Part shown: in pieces, positions 52,106-61,411 of the stretch
Layout of the letters: each line of letters opens with the position of its first letter
Position numbering within the stretch: position 1 is the stretch's first letter
Assembly: GCF_036826855.1 (NCBI RefSeq)
Contig: NZ_CP104578.1
Span: 6,235,501-6,299,500, forward strand
Origin: Streptomyces sp. SJL17-4
GTDB lineage: Bacteria > Actinomycetota > Actinomycetes > Streptomycetales > Streptomycetaceae
Direction: 5' to 3'
Length of the DNA stretch: 64,000 bases
Made by a program: the position numbers and the translations under genes
The notes under the pieces: model-generated
Database searches by the model: none
The model's input: only the letters and a program-made list of their open reading frames with translations
Told to the model about the DNA's origin: nothing

Positions 52106-53047
52106 ATGGGACTCACCATCGGCGTCGACATCGGCGGCACGAAGATCGCGGCCGGCGTGGTCGACGAGGAGGGCAACATCCTCGACACGCACAAGGTGCC
52201 CACCCCGCCGACCCCCGAAGGCATCGTCGACGCGATCTGCGCCGCCGTGTCCGAGGCCGGCAAGGGCCACACGATCGAGGCCGTCGGCATCGGTGCCGCG
52301 GGCTACGTCGACGACAAGCGTGCCACCGTCCTCTTCGCGCCGAACATCGACTGGCGGCACGAGCCGCTCAAGGACAAGGTCGAGCAGCGGGTCGGCCTGC
52401 CCGTCGTCGTCGAGAACGACGCCAACGCGGCGGCCTGGGGCGAGTACAAGTTCGGCGCCGGCCAGGGCCACGAGGACGTCATCTGCATCACCCTCGGCAC
52501 CGGCCTCGGCGGCGGCATCATCATCGGCAACAAGCTGCGCCGCGGACGCTTCGGCGTGGCCGCCGAGTTCGGCCACATCCGGGTCGTCCCGGACGGTCTG
52601 CTGTGCGGCTGCGGCAGCCAGGGCTGCTGGGAGCAGTACGCCTCCGGGCGCGCGCTCGTCCGCTACGCCAAACAGCGCGCCAACGCCACCCCCGAGCGGG
52701 CCGAGGTCCTCCTCGGGCTCGGCGACGGCACCCCCGAGGGCATCGAGGGCCGGCACGTCAGCCAGGCCGCCCGCGCCGGCGACCCGGTCGCCGTCGACTC
52801 CTTCCGCGAGCTGGCCCGCTGGGCCGGTGCCGGCCTCGCGGACCTGGCCTCGCTGTTCGACCCCTCGGCGTTCATCGTCGGCGGCGGAGTCTCGGACGAG
52901 GGCGATCTCGTCCTCGACCCGATCCGCAAGTCCTTCCGGCGCTGGCTGATCGGCGGCCAGTGGCGCCCGCACGCGCAGGTCCTCGCGGCCCAGCTCGGCA
53001 ACAAGGCCGGACTGGTCGGCGCCGCGGACCTGGCCCGCCAGGGCTGA
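52106..53047 (+). CDS. glkA: ROK-family glucokinase
   Basis: 313 residues from ATG 52106, with TGAGGGA upstream. ROK kinase with the ATP-binding DIGGTK (8-13), VENDANAAAWGEYKFG, ITLGTGLGGGIIIG, the sugar-site EFGHI, and the zinc motif CGCGSQGCWEQ (about 168-178, CxCGxxGCxE). It phosphorylates glucose with ATP. From memory it is near-identical to S. coelicolor GlkA, which also mediates glucose repression. It lacks the DNA-binding domain of ROK repressors. A terminator follows. Confidence 0.96.
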   Translation: MGLTIGVDIGGTKIAAGVVDEEGNILDTHKVPTPPTPEGIVDAICAAVSEAGKGHTIEAVGIGAAGYVDDKRATVLFAPNIDWRHEPLKDKVEQRVGLPVVVENDANAAAWGEYKFGAGQGHEDVICITLGTGLGGGIIIGNKLRRGRFGVAAEFGHIRVVPDGLLCGCGSQGCWEQYASGRALVRYAKQRANATPERAEVLLGLGDGTPEGIEGRHVSQAARAGDPVAVDSFRELARWAGAGLADLASLFDPSAFIVGGGVSDEGDLVLDPIRKSFRRWLIGGQWRPHAQVLAAQLGNKAGLVGAADLARQG

Positions 53048-53060
53048 GCGGTCCCTCCTG

Positions 53061-53106
53061 CGACAACCGCCCGTCGCGTCCCTGTGGACGCGGCGGGCGG
53101 TTGTCG
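53061..53106 (+). terminator. Terminator after glkA
   Basis: CGACAACCGCCCG-T-CGCGTCC pairs with GGACGCG-G-CGGGCGGTTGTCG; 20 bp with one mismatch and a 5-base loop. Confidence 0.88.
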
Positions 53107-53119
53107 TACGTTACCTGTC

Positions 53120-53866
53120 ATGGCGATCAGTGAGCTGCCCAACTCCCGCACCGAGGAGGACGGTTCGGCCGTCCTCCGGGTCCTCAGCTACAACGTGCGC
53201 TCGATGCGCGACGACGAGGACGCCCTCGCCCGGGTCATCCGGGCCTGCGACCCGGACCTCGTCTTCGTCCAGGAGGCCCCGCGCTTCTTCCGCTGGCGCA
53301 AACACGCCGCCCGGCTCGCGGCCAAGAGCGAACTCGTCATGCTGAGCGGCGGCGCCACCGCGGCCGGACCGATGCTGCTCTGTTCCCTGCGGGCCACCGT
53401 GGAACGCACCGAGGACGTCCTGCTGCCCCTCACCCCCGGCCTGCACCGGCGCGGTCTCGCGACCGCCGTCGTCCGCTTCGCCCAGGCCCGGGTCGGCCTC
53501 ATCAGCTGCCATCTGAGCCTGCGGAAGGACGAGCGGTACGCCCAGGCCGGGATGGTCCTCGACCGGGTCGCCGCCCTGGGGACCCCGTACACCCTGGTCG
53601 CCGGGGACCTCAACGAACGGCCCGACGGGCCCGCCTTCCGGCGGCTCGCGAAGGAACTCCGGGACGGGTGGGAGGTCAGCCCCTGGGGAGGCGCGAACAC
53701 CTCGACCCCCGCCGACCCGCACCAGCGGATCGACGCGATCCTCGCCACCCCGGGAGTCGAGTTCCTCGGCTGCGGGGTGCCCACGGACCTGGATCCGGCG
53801 GATCTGCGGGCCGCCACCGATCACCTTCCGGTGCTCGCGGCGGTCCGCGTCCCCGCGGCGAACTGA
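53120..53866 (+). CDS. Endonuclease/exonuclease/phosphatase (EEP) family protein
   Basis: 248 residues from ATG 53120. EEP motifs: LSYNVRSM (Asn), VFVQEAP (Glu), SCHLSL (His), VAGDLNERPDGPAFRRL (Asp, Asn, about 160) and ATDHLPVLA (Asp-His near the end). Metal-dependent phosphodiesterase; the target may be DNA, RNA or a small phosphoester. No signal peptide is evident, so it is probably cytoplasmic. No ribosome site is visible, and TACGTT lies seven bases before the ATG, so it may be leaderless. Confidence 0.9.
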   Translation: MAISELPNSRTEEDGSAVLRVLSYNVRSMRDDEDALARVIRACDPDLVFVQEAPRFFRWRKHAARLAAKSELVMLSGGATAAGPMLLCSLRATVERTEDVLLPLTPGLHRRGLATAVVRFAQARVGLISCHLSLRKDERYAQAGMVLDRVAALGTPYTLVAGDLNERPDGPAFRRLAKELRDGWEVSPWGGANTSTPADPHQRIDAILATPGVEFLGCGVPTDLDPADLRAATDHLPVLAAVRVPAAN

Positions 53867-53986
53867 GGCCCGCCCGCCCGTCGGCCGGGGCACCCGGCCA
53901 CCGGCTCGGCGGACGGAGTCCGGCGCAGCCGCCCGAAGCCCGCGAGGCGCCCTGGTGCCGAGCGGTGCGAGGGCGGCGTCAAGAGG
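53867..53986. other. 120-base convergent gap, no feature seen
   Basis: Separates the EEP gene stop from the stop of the two-helix membrane protein. Contains CCGGCCACCGG-like self-complementary words but no clean terminator. Confidence 0.5.
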
Positions 53987-54670
53987 TCAGACGACCGCGC
54001 CGCGGCCCGGGTCGTCGAAGCCGTCGTCATCGTCGTCGTGCTTCATACGGGCCACCAGGGTCGCGAAGCCACCGAGGAAGCCGCCGATGCACAGCGTGGT
54101 CAGCCACCAGGTCATGTCCCAGCCGAGCAGCACGGCGACCAGCATCAGCACCGGGCCGCCGACCACGGCCAGCCAGGCGAACTTGGTCGTCACGTCCGCC
54201 TCGGGCAGCGGAGGCGGCTCCGGCGGCACGAAGTGGCCCTCGTCGGAGCCGCCGGGCCCGTCGTCCGGTTCGGCGGGGGAGTAGTCGCGGGGACCGGCGG
54301 GACGAACGCCGGGAGCGAAGACGACGGAGCTGCCGAGTGAGGGCCGCTCGGGACCCGCCTCAGGCTCCTCCTCCGCCCCGGGCTCCTCGTCGGCTTCCGG
54401 CGGTGTCCCGCCGGTCGTCGGCCTCGGCTTCCAGGGCGTGCCCTTCCCGGCGGCCGGCGCCGGCTTCACCGGCCGGACCTCTCCGCCGTCCTCGCCCTCG
54501 TCGCCCTCGGCCTCCGGCTCCGGGAGCGACAGGTTCTCGACGGTCCGGTACGGCTTCGCACCCGGCGGGTCCGCAGGCTCCTCGCCGTACCCCGCGACGA
54601 TCGCGGCCCAGGCCGCCTCCTCGTCGATGGGCTGCGGCTCCCGCCCGCCGCCGTCCTGCTCCTCAGCCAC
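53987..54670 (-). CDS. Two-helix membrane protein of unknown function
   Basis: 227 residues from GTG 54670, which overlaps the end of the hydrolase gene by eight bases. The N-terminus has PIDEEAAWAAIVAGYGEEP, then ~120 residues of disordered Glu/Pro-rich sequence. Two transmembrane helices (about 163-185 and 190-212) precede an acidic tail (KHDDDDDGFDDPG). The helix loop is DMTWW. Unknown function. Coupled to the lipase-like gene by the overlap. Confidence 0.85.
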   Translation of the reverse strand: MAEEQDGGGREPQPIDEEAAWAAIVAGYGEEPADPPGAKPYRTVENLSLPEPEAEGDEGEDGGEVRPVKPAPAAGKGTPWKPRPTTGGTPPEADEEPGAEEEPEAGPERPSLGSSVVFAPGVRPAGPRDYSPAEPDDGPGGSDEGHFVPPEPPPLPEADVTTKFAWLAVVGGPVLMLVAVLLGWDMTWWLTTLCIGGFLGGFATLVARMKHDDDDDGFDDPGRGAVV

Positions 54671-55445
54671 CGCTCCTGCTCCCCTGTTCGTCGACCAGAC
54701 CCGGCGCGAGACGCTCGACGAAGGCCAGGCTCTCGTCGAAGATCCGCTCCGCGTCATGGTCCAACGTCGCCACGTGGTAGCTCTGTTCCAGCAGGATCTC
54801 CTTGACGTCCGTCGAGGAGATCCGGGAGAGGATCCGGGCCGAGTCGACGGGCGGCACGACATGGTCCTGGGGGCTGTGGAGCAGCACCACCGGCTGCGTG
54901 ACCTGCGGAAGCTCCGCGTCCACGGTCCGGAAGAACTGCCGCAGGGAGTGCGCGGCGTGCAGCGGCACCCGGTCGTAGCCGATCTCGGTCACGCCCTCCT
55001 TGGCGATGTCGCTGGCGATGCCCTTGTTCGACGGGACCAGATGCCGGACGACCGGCAGCGCGTGCGCGGCCAGGCCGTGCACCTTGTTGGCCGGATTGAC
55101 CAGGACGATGCCCTTCACGGCGTCGCCGTGCCGGGCGGCGAGCCGCAGGGTCAGCGCCCCGCCCATGGAGAGGCCGAAGACGAAGACGGTCGCGCACCGC
55201 TCCAGGAGCTCGCTCAGCGCCCGGTCGACCTCGGCGTACCAGTCCTGCCAGGTGGTGAGCTGCATGTCCTGCCAGCGGGTGCCGTGGCCGGGCAGCAGCG
55301 GCAGTGACACCGTCAGACCGCGCACGGCCAGATACTCGGCCCACGGGCGCAGCGACTGCGGGGAACCGGTGAATCCGTGACAGAGAAGGACGCCGACCTC
55401 TCCGCCTTCATGGCGGTACGGCTCGGCTCCGGGAAGGACCGGCAC
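54663..55445 (-). CDS. Alpha/beta hydrolase (carboxylesterase/monoacylglycerol lipase type)
   Basis: 260 residues. Oxyanion LLCHGFTGSPQSL (about 21-33), nucleophile Ser in VFGLSMGGALTL (about 95), Asp in LLHSPQDHVVPP (about 192) and His in EQSYHVATLDHD (about 223). These match bacterial monoacylglycerol lipase-like or carboxylesterase enzymes that release acyl groups from small esters. No signal peptide. It is divergent from the acyltransferase gene. Confidence 0.92.
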   Translation of the reverse strand: MPVLPGAEPYRHEGGEVGVLLCHGFTGSPQSLRPWAEYLAVRGLTVSLPLLPGHGTRWQDMQLTTWQDWYAEVDRALSELLERCATVFVFGLSMGGALTLRLAARHGDAVKGIVLVNPANKVHGLAAHALPVVRHLVPSNKGIASDIAKEGVTEIGYDRVPLHAAHSLRQFFRTVDAELPQVTQPVVLLHSPQDHVVPPVDSARILSRISSTDVKEILLEQSYHVATLDHDAERIFDESLAFVERLAPGLVDEQGSRSGG

Positions 55446-55630
55446 CGGGGTCTCCTGTTCGCTCGACTTCGCGTTCGCCTTCGGGTGCGCCTTGGGTGCG
55501 CCGAAGCGACGGAAAATAGGGAAGGACCTTCACGGTACGCGACCGGACCGACACCGACCAGGGCCGTAGCCGGGGCCGTACGCCGGTACGGGATAAAGTC
55601 GTCGCGACGGCACACGGAAGGCATGGCGAG

Positions 55631-56377
55631 TTGATCTACGGCGCAATGAAGTTCTCCCTCGGAGGGTCCCTGAAGCTTGCCTTCCGGCCCTGGGTGGAGG
55701 GTCTGGAGAACATTCCCGCCGAGGGGCCCGCGATCCTGGCGAGCAACCACCTGTCGTTCTCCGACTCCTTCTTCCTGCCGGCCGTGCTCGACCGCAAGGT
55801 CACCTTCATCGCCAAGGCGGAGTACTTCACCTCGCCGGGTGTGAAGGGCAAGCTCACGGCCGCCTTCTTCAAGGGTGTCGGCCAGCTTCCGGTGGACCGG
55901 TCGGGTGCCCGCGGCGCGGGCGAGGCGGCCATCAAGGCCGGCATCGAGGTCATCGAGAAGGGCGGGCTCTTCGGCATCTACCCGGAGGGCACCCGTTCGC
56001 CCGACGGCCGCCTCTACCGCGGCAAGCCCGGCGGCCTCGCGCGGGTGGCCCTGGCCACCGGCGCGCCGGTGATCCCGGTCGCCATGATCGACACCGAGAA
56101 GATCCAGCCGCCCGGCAAGGTCGTCCCCAAGCTGATGCGTCCGGGGATCAGGATCGGCAAGCCGCTGGACTTCACCCGCTACCAGGGCATGGAGGGGGAC
56201 CGCTTCATCCTCCGATCGGTGACCGACGAGGTCATGTACGAGATCATGAAACTGTCCGGCCAGGAGTACGTCGACATCTACGCGACCGCCGCCAAGCGGC
56301 AGATCGCGGACGCGGAGAAGGCGGCCAAGGAGGCCGTGAAGGCCGAGATCGCCGCTCGGGAGGAGTCCGGCGCGTAA
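55631..56377 (+). CDS. 1-acyl-sn-glycerol-3-phosphate acyltransferase (PlsC-like)
   Basis: 248 residues from TTG 55631 (MIYGAMKFSLGGSLKLAFRP), with GGAAGG upstream; ATG 55646 is an alternative. The acyltransferase motif I NHLSFSD (about 39-45), motif II-like GVGQLPVDRSG and motif III YPEGTRSPDG (about 117-126) are present. It acylates lysophosphatidic acid in phospholipid synthesis. The C-terminal helix is charged and Lys/Ala-rich, perhaps membrane-associated. It is followed by MacRS-like genes. Confidence 0.94.
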   Translation: MIYGAMKFSLGGSLKLAFRPWVEGLENIPAEGPAILASNHLSFSDSFFLPAVLDRKVTFIAKAEYFTSPGVKGKLTAAFFKGVGQLPVDRSGARGAGEAAIKAGIEVIEKGGLFGIYPEGTRSPDGRLYRGKPGGLARVALATGAPVIPVAMIDTEKIQPPGKVVPKLMRPGIRIGKPLDFTRYQGMEGDRFILRSVTDEVMYEIMKLSGQEYVDIYATAAKRQIADAEKAAKEAVKAEIAAREESGA

Positions 56378-56440
56378 GCGTCCGGCAGGTGGACGTCCGG
56401 CGCATAGGCGTCCGGCGGGCAGGCGTCCCGTCCGGGACGT
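56366..56440. repeat. Degenerate repeat of GGCGTCCGGCG words
   Basis: GTCCGGCGC, GTCCGGCAG and GTCCGGCGGG with CATAAGC or CATAGGC linkers occur about five times, partly overlapping the acyltransferase C-terminus (REESGA). Confidence 0.6.
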
Positions 56441-56446
56441 CCGGGG

Positions 56447-57670
56447 GTGGGGGAGATGGCCAAGCGCGAGCGGGTCGTGCGCATGTCGGTCGAGCAGCCG
56501 TTGTGGCGGGCACTGACCGGCTACCGCGTCCTGACCATGGTCTACGCGGTCCTGCTGGCCGCCTTCGGCCGTGACCGGTACGAACGGCCCTGGATCGCCG
56601 TCGCCTTTCTGGTGGTGATGTGCGTCTGGACCCTCGCGACCCTCCCCAAGGTGGCGAACGCGGCCAGCTGCACCAAGCGCTTCCTCGGCGTCGACCTCAC
56701 CATCGCCCTCGTCGGCATCCTCCTCACCCCGCTCGCCGACGCCCACGCCCAGACCATCGAGAGCCCCACCCTGCCCTCGATATGGACCGCCGGATCCGTC
56801 CTCGCGTACGCGATCAAGGGCGGCTGGCGCTGGGCCGGCGTCGCCTCCTCCCTCGTCGCCGTCGCCAACATCATCGAACGCGGCCACCCCAGCCGGGACA
56901 CCCTCCACAACGTCCTCCTCGTCTGGGTGGCCTCCATCGCCATCGGATACGTCGTCGAGGTCGCCCGCGCCTCCGAGCGCACCCTCGCCCGCGCCCTGGA
57001 GATCGAGGCCGCGACCCGCGAGCGGGAGCGGCTTGCCCGCGACATCCACGACAGCGTCCTCCAGGTCCTCGCGATGGTGCAGCGGCGCGGCACCGCCCTC
57101 GGCGGCGAGGCGGCGGACCTCGGCAGGATGGCGGGGGAGCAGGAGGTGGCCCTCCGCACCCTCGTGGCCGGCGGCCTCATCCGGCCCAGCCTGGTCTCCG
57201 AGGACGAGTCGGAGGGAGCCGTCGTCCGGGTCGTCGACGTGGACGACGAGCCGGACGACGACACCCCGGTCGACCTGCGGCTGCTGCTCGCGCCGCGCGC
57301 CGGGGCGAAGGTCACCCTCTCCGAACCGGGCGCGCCCGTGCTCCTCGCGCCGCCCGCCGCCCGCGAGCTGGCCGCCGCCGTCGGCGCCGCGCTGGACAAT
57401 GTGCGGGTGCACGCGGGGGAGGACGCGAACGCGTGGATCCTGGTCGAGGACTGGTCGGACGAGGTGATCGTCACCGTCCGGGACGACGGCCCCGGCATCC
57501 CGGAGGGCCGCCTCGCGGAGGCGTGGGGCGAGGGCCGGATGGGCGTCGCCCTCTCCATCCGGGGGAGACTGCGGGATCTGGGCGGCTCGGCCGAGCTGAT
57601 CTCGGTCCCCGGGCAGGGCACGGAAGTCGAGTTGAAGGTTCCACGGGGGAAGGCAGGACAAGGAAGATGA
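56447..57670 (+). CDS. NarL-type sensor histidine kinase, MacS-like
   Basis: 407 residues from GTG 56447 (ATG 56456 is an alternative). A membrane domain of about five helices (25-175), HisKA_3 with phospho-His in LARDIHDSVLQVLAM (about 200), then an acidic linker (DVDDEPDDDTPVD) and the ATPase domain (ALDNVRVHAGEDANAWI, VRDDGPGIPEGRL, GEGRMGVALSIRGRL). Position and pattern recall MacS of S. coelicolor, which controls antibiotic production and development (from memory). It overlaps the regulator gene by ATGA. Confidence 0.92.
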   Translation: MGEMAKRERVVRMSVEQPLWRALTGYRVLTMVYAVLLAAFGRDRYERPWIAVAFLVVMCVWTLATLPKVANAASCTKRFLGVDLTIALVGILLTPLADAHAQTIESPTLPSIWTAGSVLAYAIKGGWRWAGVASSLVAVANIIERGHPSRDTLHNVLLVWVASIAIGYVVEVARASERTLARALEIEAATRERERLARDIHDSVLQVLAMVQRRGTALGGEAADLGRMAGEQEVALRTLVAGGLIRPSLVSEDESEGAVVRVVDVDDEPDDDTPVDLRLLLAPRAGAKVTLSEPGAPVLLAPPAARELAAAVGAALDNVRVHAGEDANAWILVEDWSDEVIVTVRDDGPGIPEGRLAEAWGEGRMGVALSIRGRLRDLGGSAELISVPGQGTEVELKVPRGKAGQGR

Positions 57671-58341
57671 GCGAGCAGCAGCAGATCAGAGTGATGGTCG
57701 TGGACGACCACCCGATGTGGCGGGACGCGGTCGCCCGCGATCTGGCGGAGGCGGGCCTGGACGTGGTCGCCACGGCGGGCGACGGCGAGCAGGCGGTGCG
57801 CCGGGCCCTCGCGGTCGTGCCCGACGTCCTCGTCCTGGACCTGAACCTGCCGGTGAAGCCGGGCGTCCAGGTGTGCAAGGAGCTCGTCGGCGGCCGGCCG
57901 GGACTGCGGGTCCTGGTCCTCTCGGCGAGCGGCGAGCACGCGGACGTCCTGGAGGCGGTCAAGTCGGGCGCCACCGGCTACCTCCTCAAGTCGGCGAGTA
58001 CGGAGGAGCTGATCGACGCCGTACGACGGACGGCGGCCGGCGACCCCGTCTTCACCCCCGGCCTCGCCGGACTGGTCCTCGGCGAGTACCGCAGGCTCGC
58101 GACCGAGCCCGCCCCCGCGGTCGGCACCGACGAGCCGAAGGCCCCGCAGCTGACCGAGCGCGAGACGGAGGTCCTGCGGCTCGTCGCCAAGGGCCTCAGC
58201 TACAAGCAGATCGCCGAGCGTCTGGTGATCTCGCACCGCACGGTGCAGAACCACGTCCAGAACACGCTCGGCAAGCTCCAGCTGCACAACCGGGTGGAAC
58301 TCGTCCGGTACGCCATCGAGCGCGGCCTCGACGACGCCTGA
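57667..58341 (+). CDS. LuxR/NarL-family response regulator, MacR-like
   Basis: 224 residues. Receiver with VVDDHP, phospho-Asp in LVLDLNLPVKPG (about 57), Ser in LVLSASGE and Lys in GYLLKSASTEEL. The LuxR helix-turn-helix is LTERETEVLRLVAKGLSYKQ...VISHRTVQNHVQNTLGKL. It starts at ATG 57667, overlapping the kinase stop. The paired kinase and the identical gene order suggest a MacRS orthologue. Confidence 0.93.
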   Translation: MSEQQQIRVMVVDDHPMWRDAVARDLAEAGLDVVATAGDGEQAVRRALAVVPDVLVLDLNLPVKPGVQVCKELVGGRPGLRVLVLSASGEHADVLEAVKSGATGYLLKSASTEELIDAVRRTAAGDPVFTPGLAGLVLGEYRRLATEPAPAVGTDEPKAPQLTERETEVLRLVAKGLSYKQIAERLVISHRTVQNHVQNTLGKLQLHNRVELVRYAIERGLDDA

Positions 58342-58442
58342 GGCGACAGCAGCCCGGCGCGCCGGGCAGGGCGACGGGACGGGCCGTATATTCGCGAGGA
58401 GTGCGCATATCCGGCCCGATCGCCGTCGACGAGGGGAATCCC

Positions 58443-59438
58443 GTGGAAATCCTGGCATTCGGTGTGCAGGCGGACGAGAAGCCCCTCATCGAGAAGGCCT
58501 TCGCGGGGCACCACGACGTCCGCTGTCTGAGCGTCTTCCTCAGCGAGGACACCGCGCCCATCGCGGCCGGCTACGAGATCATCTCCACCAGCGTCAACGC
58601 CAGCCTGGACCACCGGGTCCTGCAGACCCTCGCCGCCGGCGGGACGCAGATGATCGCCCAGCGCTCCACGGGCTTCAACAACATCGACCTGGAGGTCGCC
58701 GAGCGTCTCGGCCTCACCGTCGCCCGGGTCGCGTCCTACTCGCCGTACTCCGTCGCCGAGTTCGCCTGGACCCTCGCCATGGCCGTCAACCGCCGGATCG
58801 TCCGCGCCTCCAACCGGACCCGCGACTTCGACTTCCGGCTGGACGGGCTGATGGGCCGTGACCTGCGGGGCCGTACCGTCGGGGTCCTCGGCACCGGAAA
58901 GATCGGCGAGGCCTTCACCCGCATCGCCCACGGCTTCGGCATGAACCTGCTCGGCTGGGACGTCGCCGAGAACCCCGCCTGCGTCGAACTCGGCATGAAG
59001 TACGTCGAGAAGGACCGGCTCCTCGCCGAGGCCGACCTCATCAGCCTCCACGTGCCACTGCTCCCGTCCACCCAGCACCTCATCGATGCCGCCGCGCTCA
59101 GGTCCATGAAGGACGACGCGATCCTGGTGAACTCCAGCCGGGGCGGACTCGTCGACACCGACGCGCTCGTCGCCGAACTGCGGGCCGGCCGCTTCGCGGG
59201 CGTGGGCCTCGACGTGTACGAGGCGGAGGCCGGGCTCTTCTTCCTCGACAAGTCCCTGGAGGTCGTCGAGGACGACACCCTGGCCCGCCTGGTCACCTTC
59301 CCGAACGTGGTGGTCACCTCGCACCAGGCGTACTACACCGAGGACGCCGTCGGCCAGATCATCGACACCACGGTCCAGAACGTCCTCGACCACACCGCGG
59401 GGCGGCGCGGCGAGAACGTCCTGGTCCCGAGGAGCTGA
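58443..59438 (+). CDS. D-2-hydroxyacid dehydrogenase (D-lactate dehydrogenase type)
   Basis: 331 residues from GTG 58443, with GAGGGGA upstream. The NAD-binding GVLGTGKIGEAFTRI motif and the catalytic triad Arg in VNSSRGGLVDTDAL (about 235), Glu in DVYEAEAG (about 262) and His in TSHQAYYTEDA (about 294). Length and motifs resemble bacterial LdhA, reducing 2-oxoacids to D-hydroxyacids with NADH. Its stop abuts the stop of convergent trpEG with no spacer. Confidence 0.93.
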   Translation: MEILAFGVQADEKPLIEKAFAGHHDVRCLSVFLSEDTAPIAAGYEIISTSVNASLDHRVLQTLAAGGTQMIAQRSTGFNNIDLEVAERLGLTVARVASYSPYSVAEFAWTLAMAVNRRIVRASNRTRDFDFRLDGLMGRDLRGRTVGVLGTGKIGEAFTRIAHGFGMNLLGWDVAENPACVELGMKYVEKDRLLAEADLISLHVPLLPSTQHLIDAAALRSMKDDAILVNSSRGGLVDTDALVAELRAGRFAGVGLDVYEAEAGLFFLDKSLEVVEDDTLARLVTFPNVVVTSHQAYYTEDAVGQIIDTTVQNVLDHTAGRRGENVLVPRS

Positions 59439-61307
59439 TCAGACAAGCACTCCCGCGAGCAGCGAGGCGGTGAGCGCCGCGCCGTCCGTCGTCAGCACCG
59501 ACTCGGGGTGGAACTGCACCCCCGCGAAGCCCGGCCCGCGCAGCGCGTGCACCTCACCCGTCTCCGCGTCCCGGCTCACCTCGATCCGGTGCAGGGCCAG
59601 CTCGGTCGCCGCCCGGTCGTCGCAGCGGGCGGTGAAGCTGTTGTAGAAGCCGACCGTCCGCTGCTGTCCGAAGAGGTCGATCCGCAGCTGGGCACCCTGG
59701 AACGGGGTCCGCTTGCGGACGATCTCCAGGCCCAGCTCGGCGGCGATCAGCTCGTGCCCGAGGCAGACACCGAGGAGACCGTGCCGGTGGTCCCGTACGA
59801 GTTCGGCCGTCAGCGCGCGCAGGAAGCGCATCTTCGGGTCGCCGGCGTCCGAGGGGTTCCCGGGACCGGGGCCGAGGACCACCGGACCCTCGTGGGCGAG
59901 CGCGAGTTCGCGCAGTCCCGGCTCGTCGTAGCGGAGCACCGACACGTCGAGGCCCGAGGAGCGCAGGACGTGCGCCAGCATCGCCGTGAAGGTGTCCTCG
60001 GCGTCGATCACCAGGGCGTGGCCCGACAGTTCGGCCGAGCGGGCCTGCATCTTCAGCCAGAACGGCGCGAGATCGGCCCGGCGCGCGTCCAGGGCGGCCC
60101 GTACCCGCGGGTCGTCGGCCAGCCGCGGAGGTACGGCGGCTCCGTCGCGCGGCCGGCCCTCCCGTACGCCGAGCGCGGTGAGCACCCCGGCCGCCTTCGC
60201 GTGGGTCTCGGCGACCTCGCCCGCCGGGTCCGAGTGGCGTACGAGCGTGGCGCCGACCGGCACCCGGAGGTGCCCGTCGGAGGCGATGTCGGCCGTCCGG
60301 ATCAGGATGGGGGAGTCCAGGGTCTGCGCGCCGCTCTCGTCGGTGGAGAGCAGGGCGAGGGCACCGGCGTAGTAGCCGCGCCCACCGACCTCGTGACGCT
60401 CGATCACCCGGCAGGCGTTCTGCACGGGCGAGCCGGTCACGGTCGCCGCGAACATCGTCTCCCGCAGCACCTCCCGCACATCCAGGCTGGAACGGCCCCG
60501 CAACTCGTACTCGGTGTGCGCGAGATGGGCCATCTCCTTGAGCCGCGGACCGATCACCACCCCGCCCATGTCGCCGACCGTGCACATCATCTTGAGCTCC
60601 TCGTCGACCACCATCGACAGCTCCTCGGTCTCCTTGCGGTCGGCGAGGAAGGCGAGCAGGCCCTCGGTGGTCGGGGCGGCCCCGGCCGGGTAGCGGTACG
60701 TGCCGCTGATCGGGTTCATGACGACCGTGCCGCCCGACATCCGCACATGCACCTCGGGGCTCGCCCCGACCAGGGTCCGGTCGCCGGTGTGCACGACGAA
60801 GGTCCAGTACGCGCCCCGCTCACCGGCGAGCAGCCGGCGGAACAGGGCCAGCGCGTCGGCCCGCCCGAAGCCCGGGATCTCCCCGGTGTACGTCCGCCGG
60901 ATGACGAAGTTCGCGCCCTCGCCGGAGCCGATCTCCTCGTCGATGACCCGCCGCACGATCCCGGCGTACTCCTCGTCGGAGACGTCGAAGCCACCGTCCT
61001 CGACGCGTACGTCGTGCGCGGGCAGCTGCTCCAGGGCCTCGGCGAGCGGCAGCTCGTAGGACTCGTCGGCGACCAGGACGGAGAGCGGGGTGCCGTCGTC
61101 CCGTACGTCGAAGCCGCGCTCCCGGATCTGCCGGAAGGGCACCAGGGCGAGGGCCGGCCGGGGGCCCACGGGCAGCTCCGCGAGGCGCTCGGCCTCGTGG
61201 ACCCGGCCGATCAGGACCTCGACGGTGTCGTGGTCACGGCCCGGCGTTCGGCGGCGCACCAGGGCGAAGGGCGGGCTGGAGGGGTCGAGGAGACGGGAGA
61301 GGTCCAT
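59439..61307 (-). CDS. trpEG: Fused anthranilate synthase, TrpE-TrpG
   Basis: 622 residues from ATG 61307. Chorismate-binding TrpE domain at the N-terminus (to about residue 400), with MNPISGTYRYPAG, ELSMVVDEELKMM, TVTGSPVQNACRVIERHE and GRGYYAGALALLS. A class I glutamine amidotransferase (about 425-622) follows, with the PGPGNPSDAGD oxyanion region, catalytic Cys in GVCLGHELIA (about 512) and the His-Glu pair in QFHPESVL (about 600). It makes anthranilate from chorismate and glutamine. A Trp leader peptide and attenuator precede it. trpD is 28 kb away. Confidence 0.94.
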   Translation of the reverse strand: MDLSRLLDPSSPPFALVRRRTPGRDHDTVEVLIGRVHEAERLAELPVGPRPALALVPFRQIRERGFDVRDDGTPLSVLVADESYELPLAEALEQLPAHDVRVEDGGFDVSDEEYAGIVRRVIDEEIGSGEGANFVIRRTYTGEIPGFGRADALALFRRLLAGERGAYWTFVVHTGDRTLVGASPEVHVRMSGGTVVMNPISGTYRYPAGAAPTTEGLLAFLADRKETEELSMVVDEELKMMCTVGDMGGVVIGPRLKEMAHLAHTEYELRGRSSLDVREVLRETMFAATVTGSPVQNACRVIERHEVGGRGYYAGALALLSTDESGAQTLDSPILIRTADIASDGHLRVPVGATLVRHSDPAGEVAETHAKAAGVLTALGVREGRPRDGAAVPPRLADDPRVRAALDARRADLAPFWLKMQARSAELSGHALVIDAEDTFTAMLAHVLRSSGLDVSVLRYDEPGLRELALAHEGPVVLGPGPGNPSDAGDPKMRFLRALTAELVRDHRHGLLGVCLGHELIAAELGLEIVRKRTPFQGAQLRIDLFGQQRTVGFYNSFTARCDDRAATELALHRIEVSRDAETGEVHALRGPGFAGVQFHPESVLTTDGAALTASLLAGVLV

Positions 61308-61363
61308 GAGGCGGGTCGTTCCTTCCGAGTGGAGTACGGAGAGGAACGGCCCCGGGTACGAGA

Positions 61364-61386
61364 AAGGCCGCCCCTCGGGCGGCCTT
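61364..61386 (-). terminator. trp attenuator hairpin
   Basis: On the minus strand: AAGGCCGCCC, loop GAG, GGGCGGCCTT, then TCTCG. Perfect 10-bp stem between trpL and trpEG, 25 bases after the trpL stop. Confidence 0.85.
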
Positions 61387-61411
61387 CGCGTGTCTGTCGG
61401 TGTACGCGCAA

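Noticed and set aside
52106..53047. ROK-family transcriptional repressor
   Set aside because: The protein starts directly with the ATP-binding domain and has no N-terminal helix-turn-helix, so it is a kinase.
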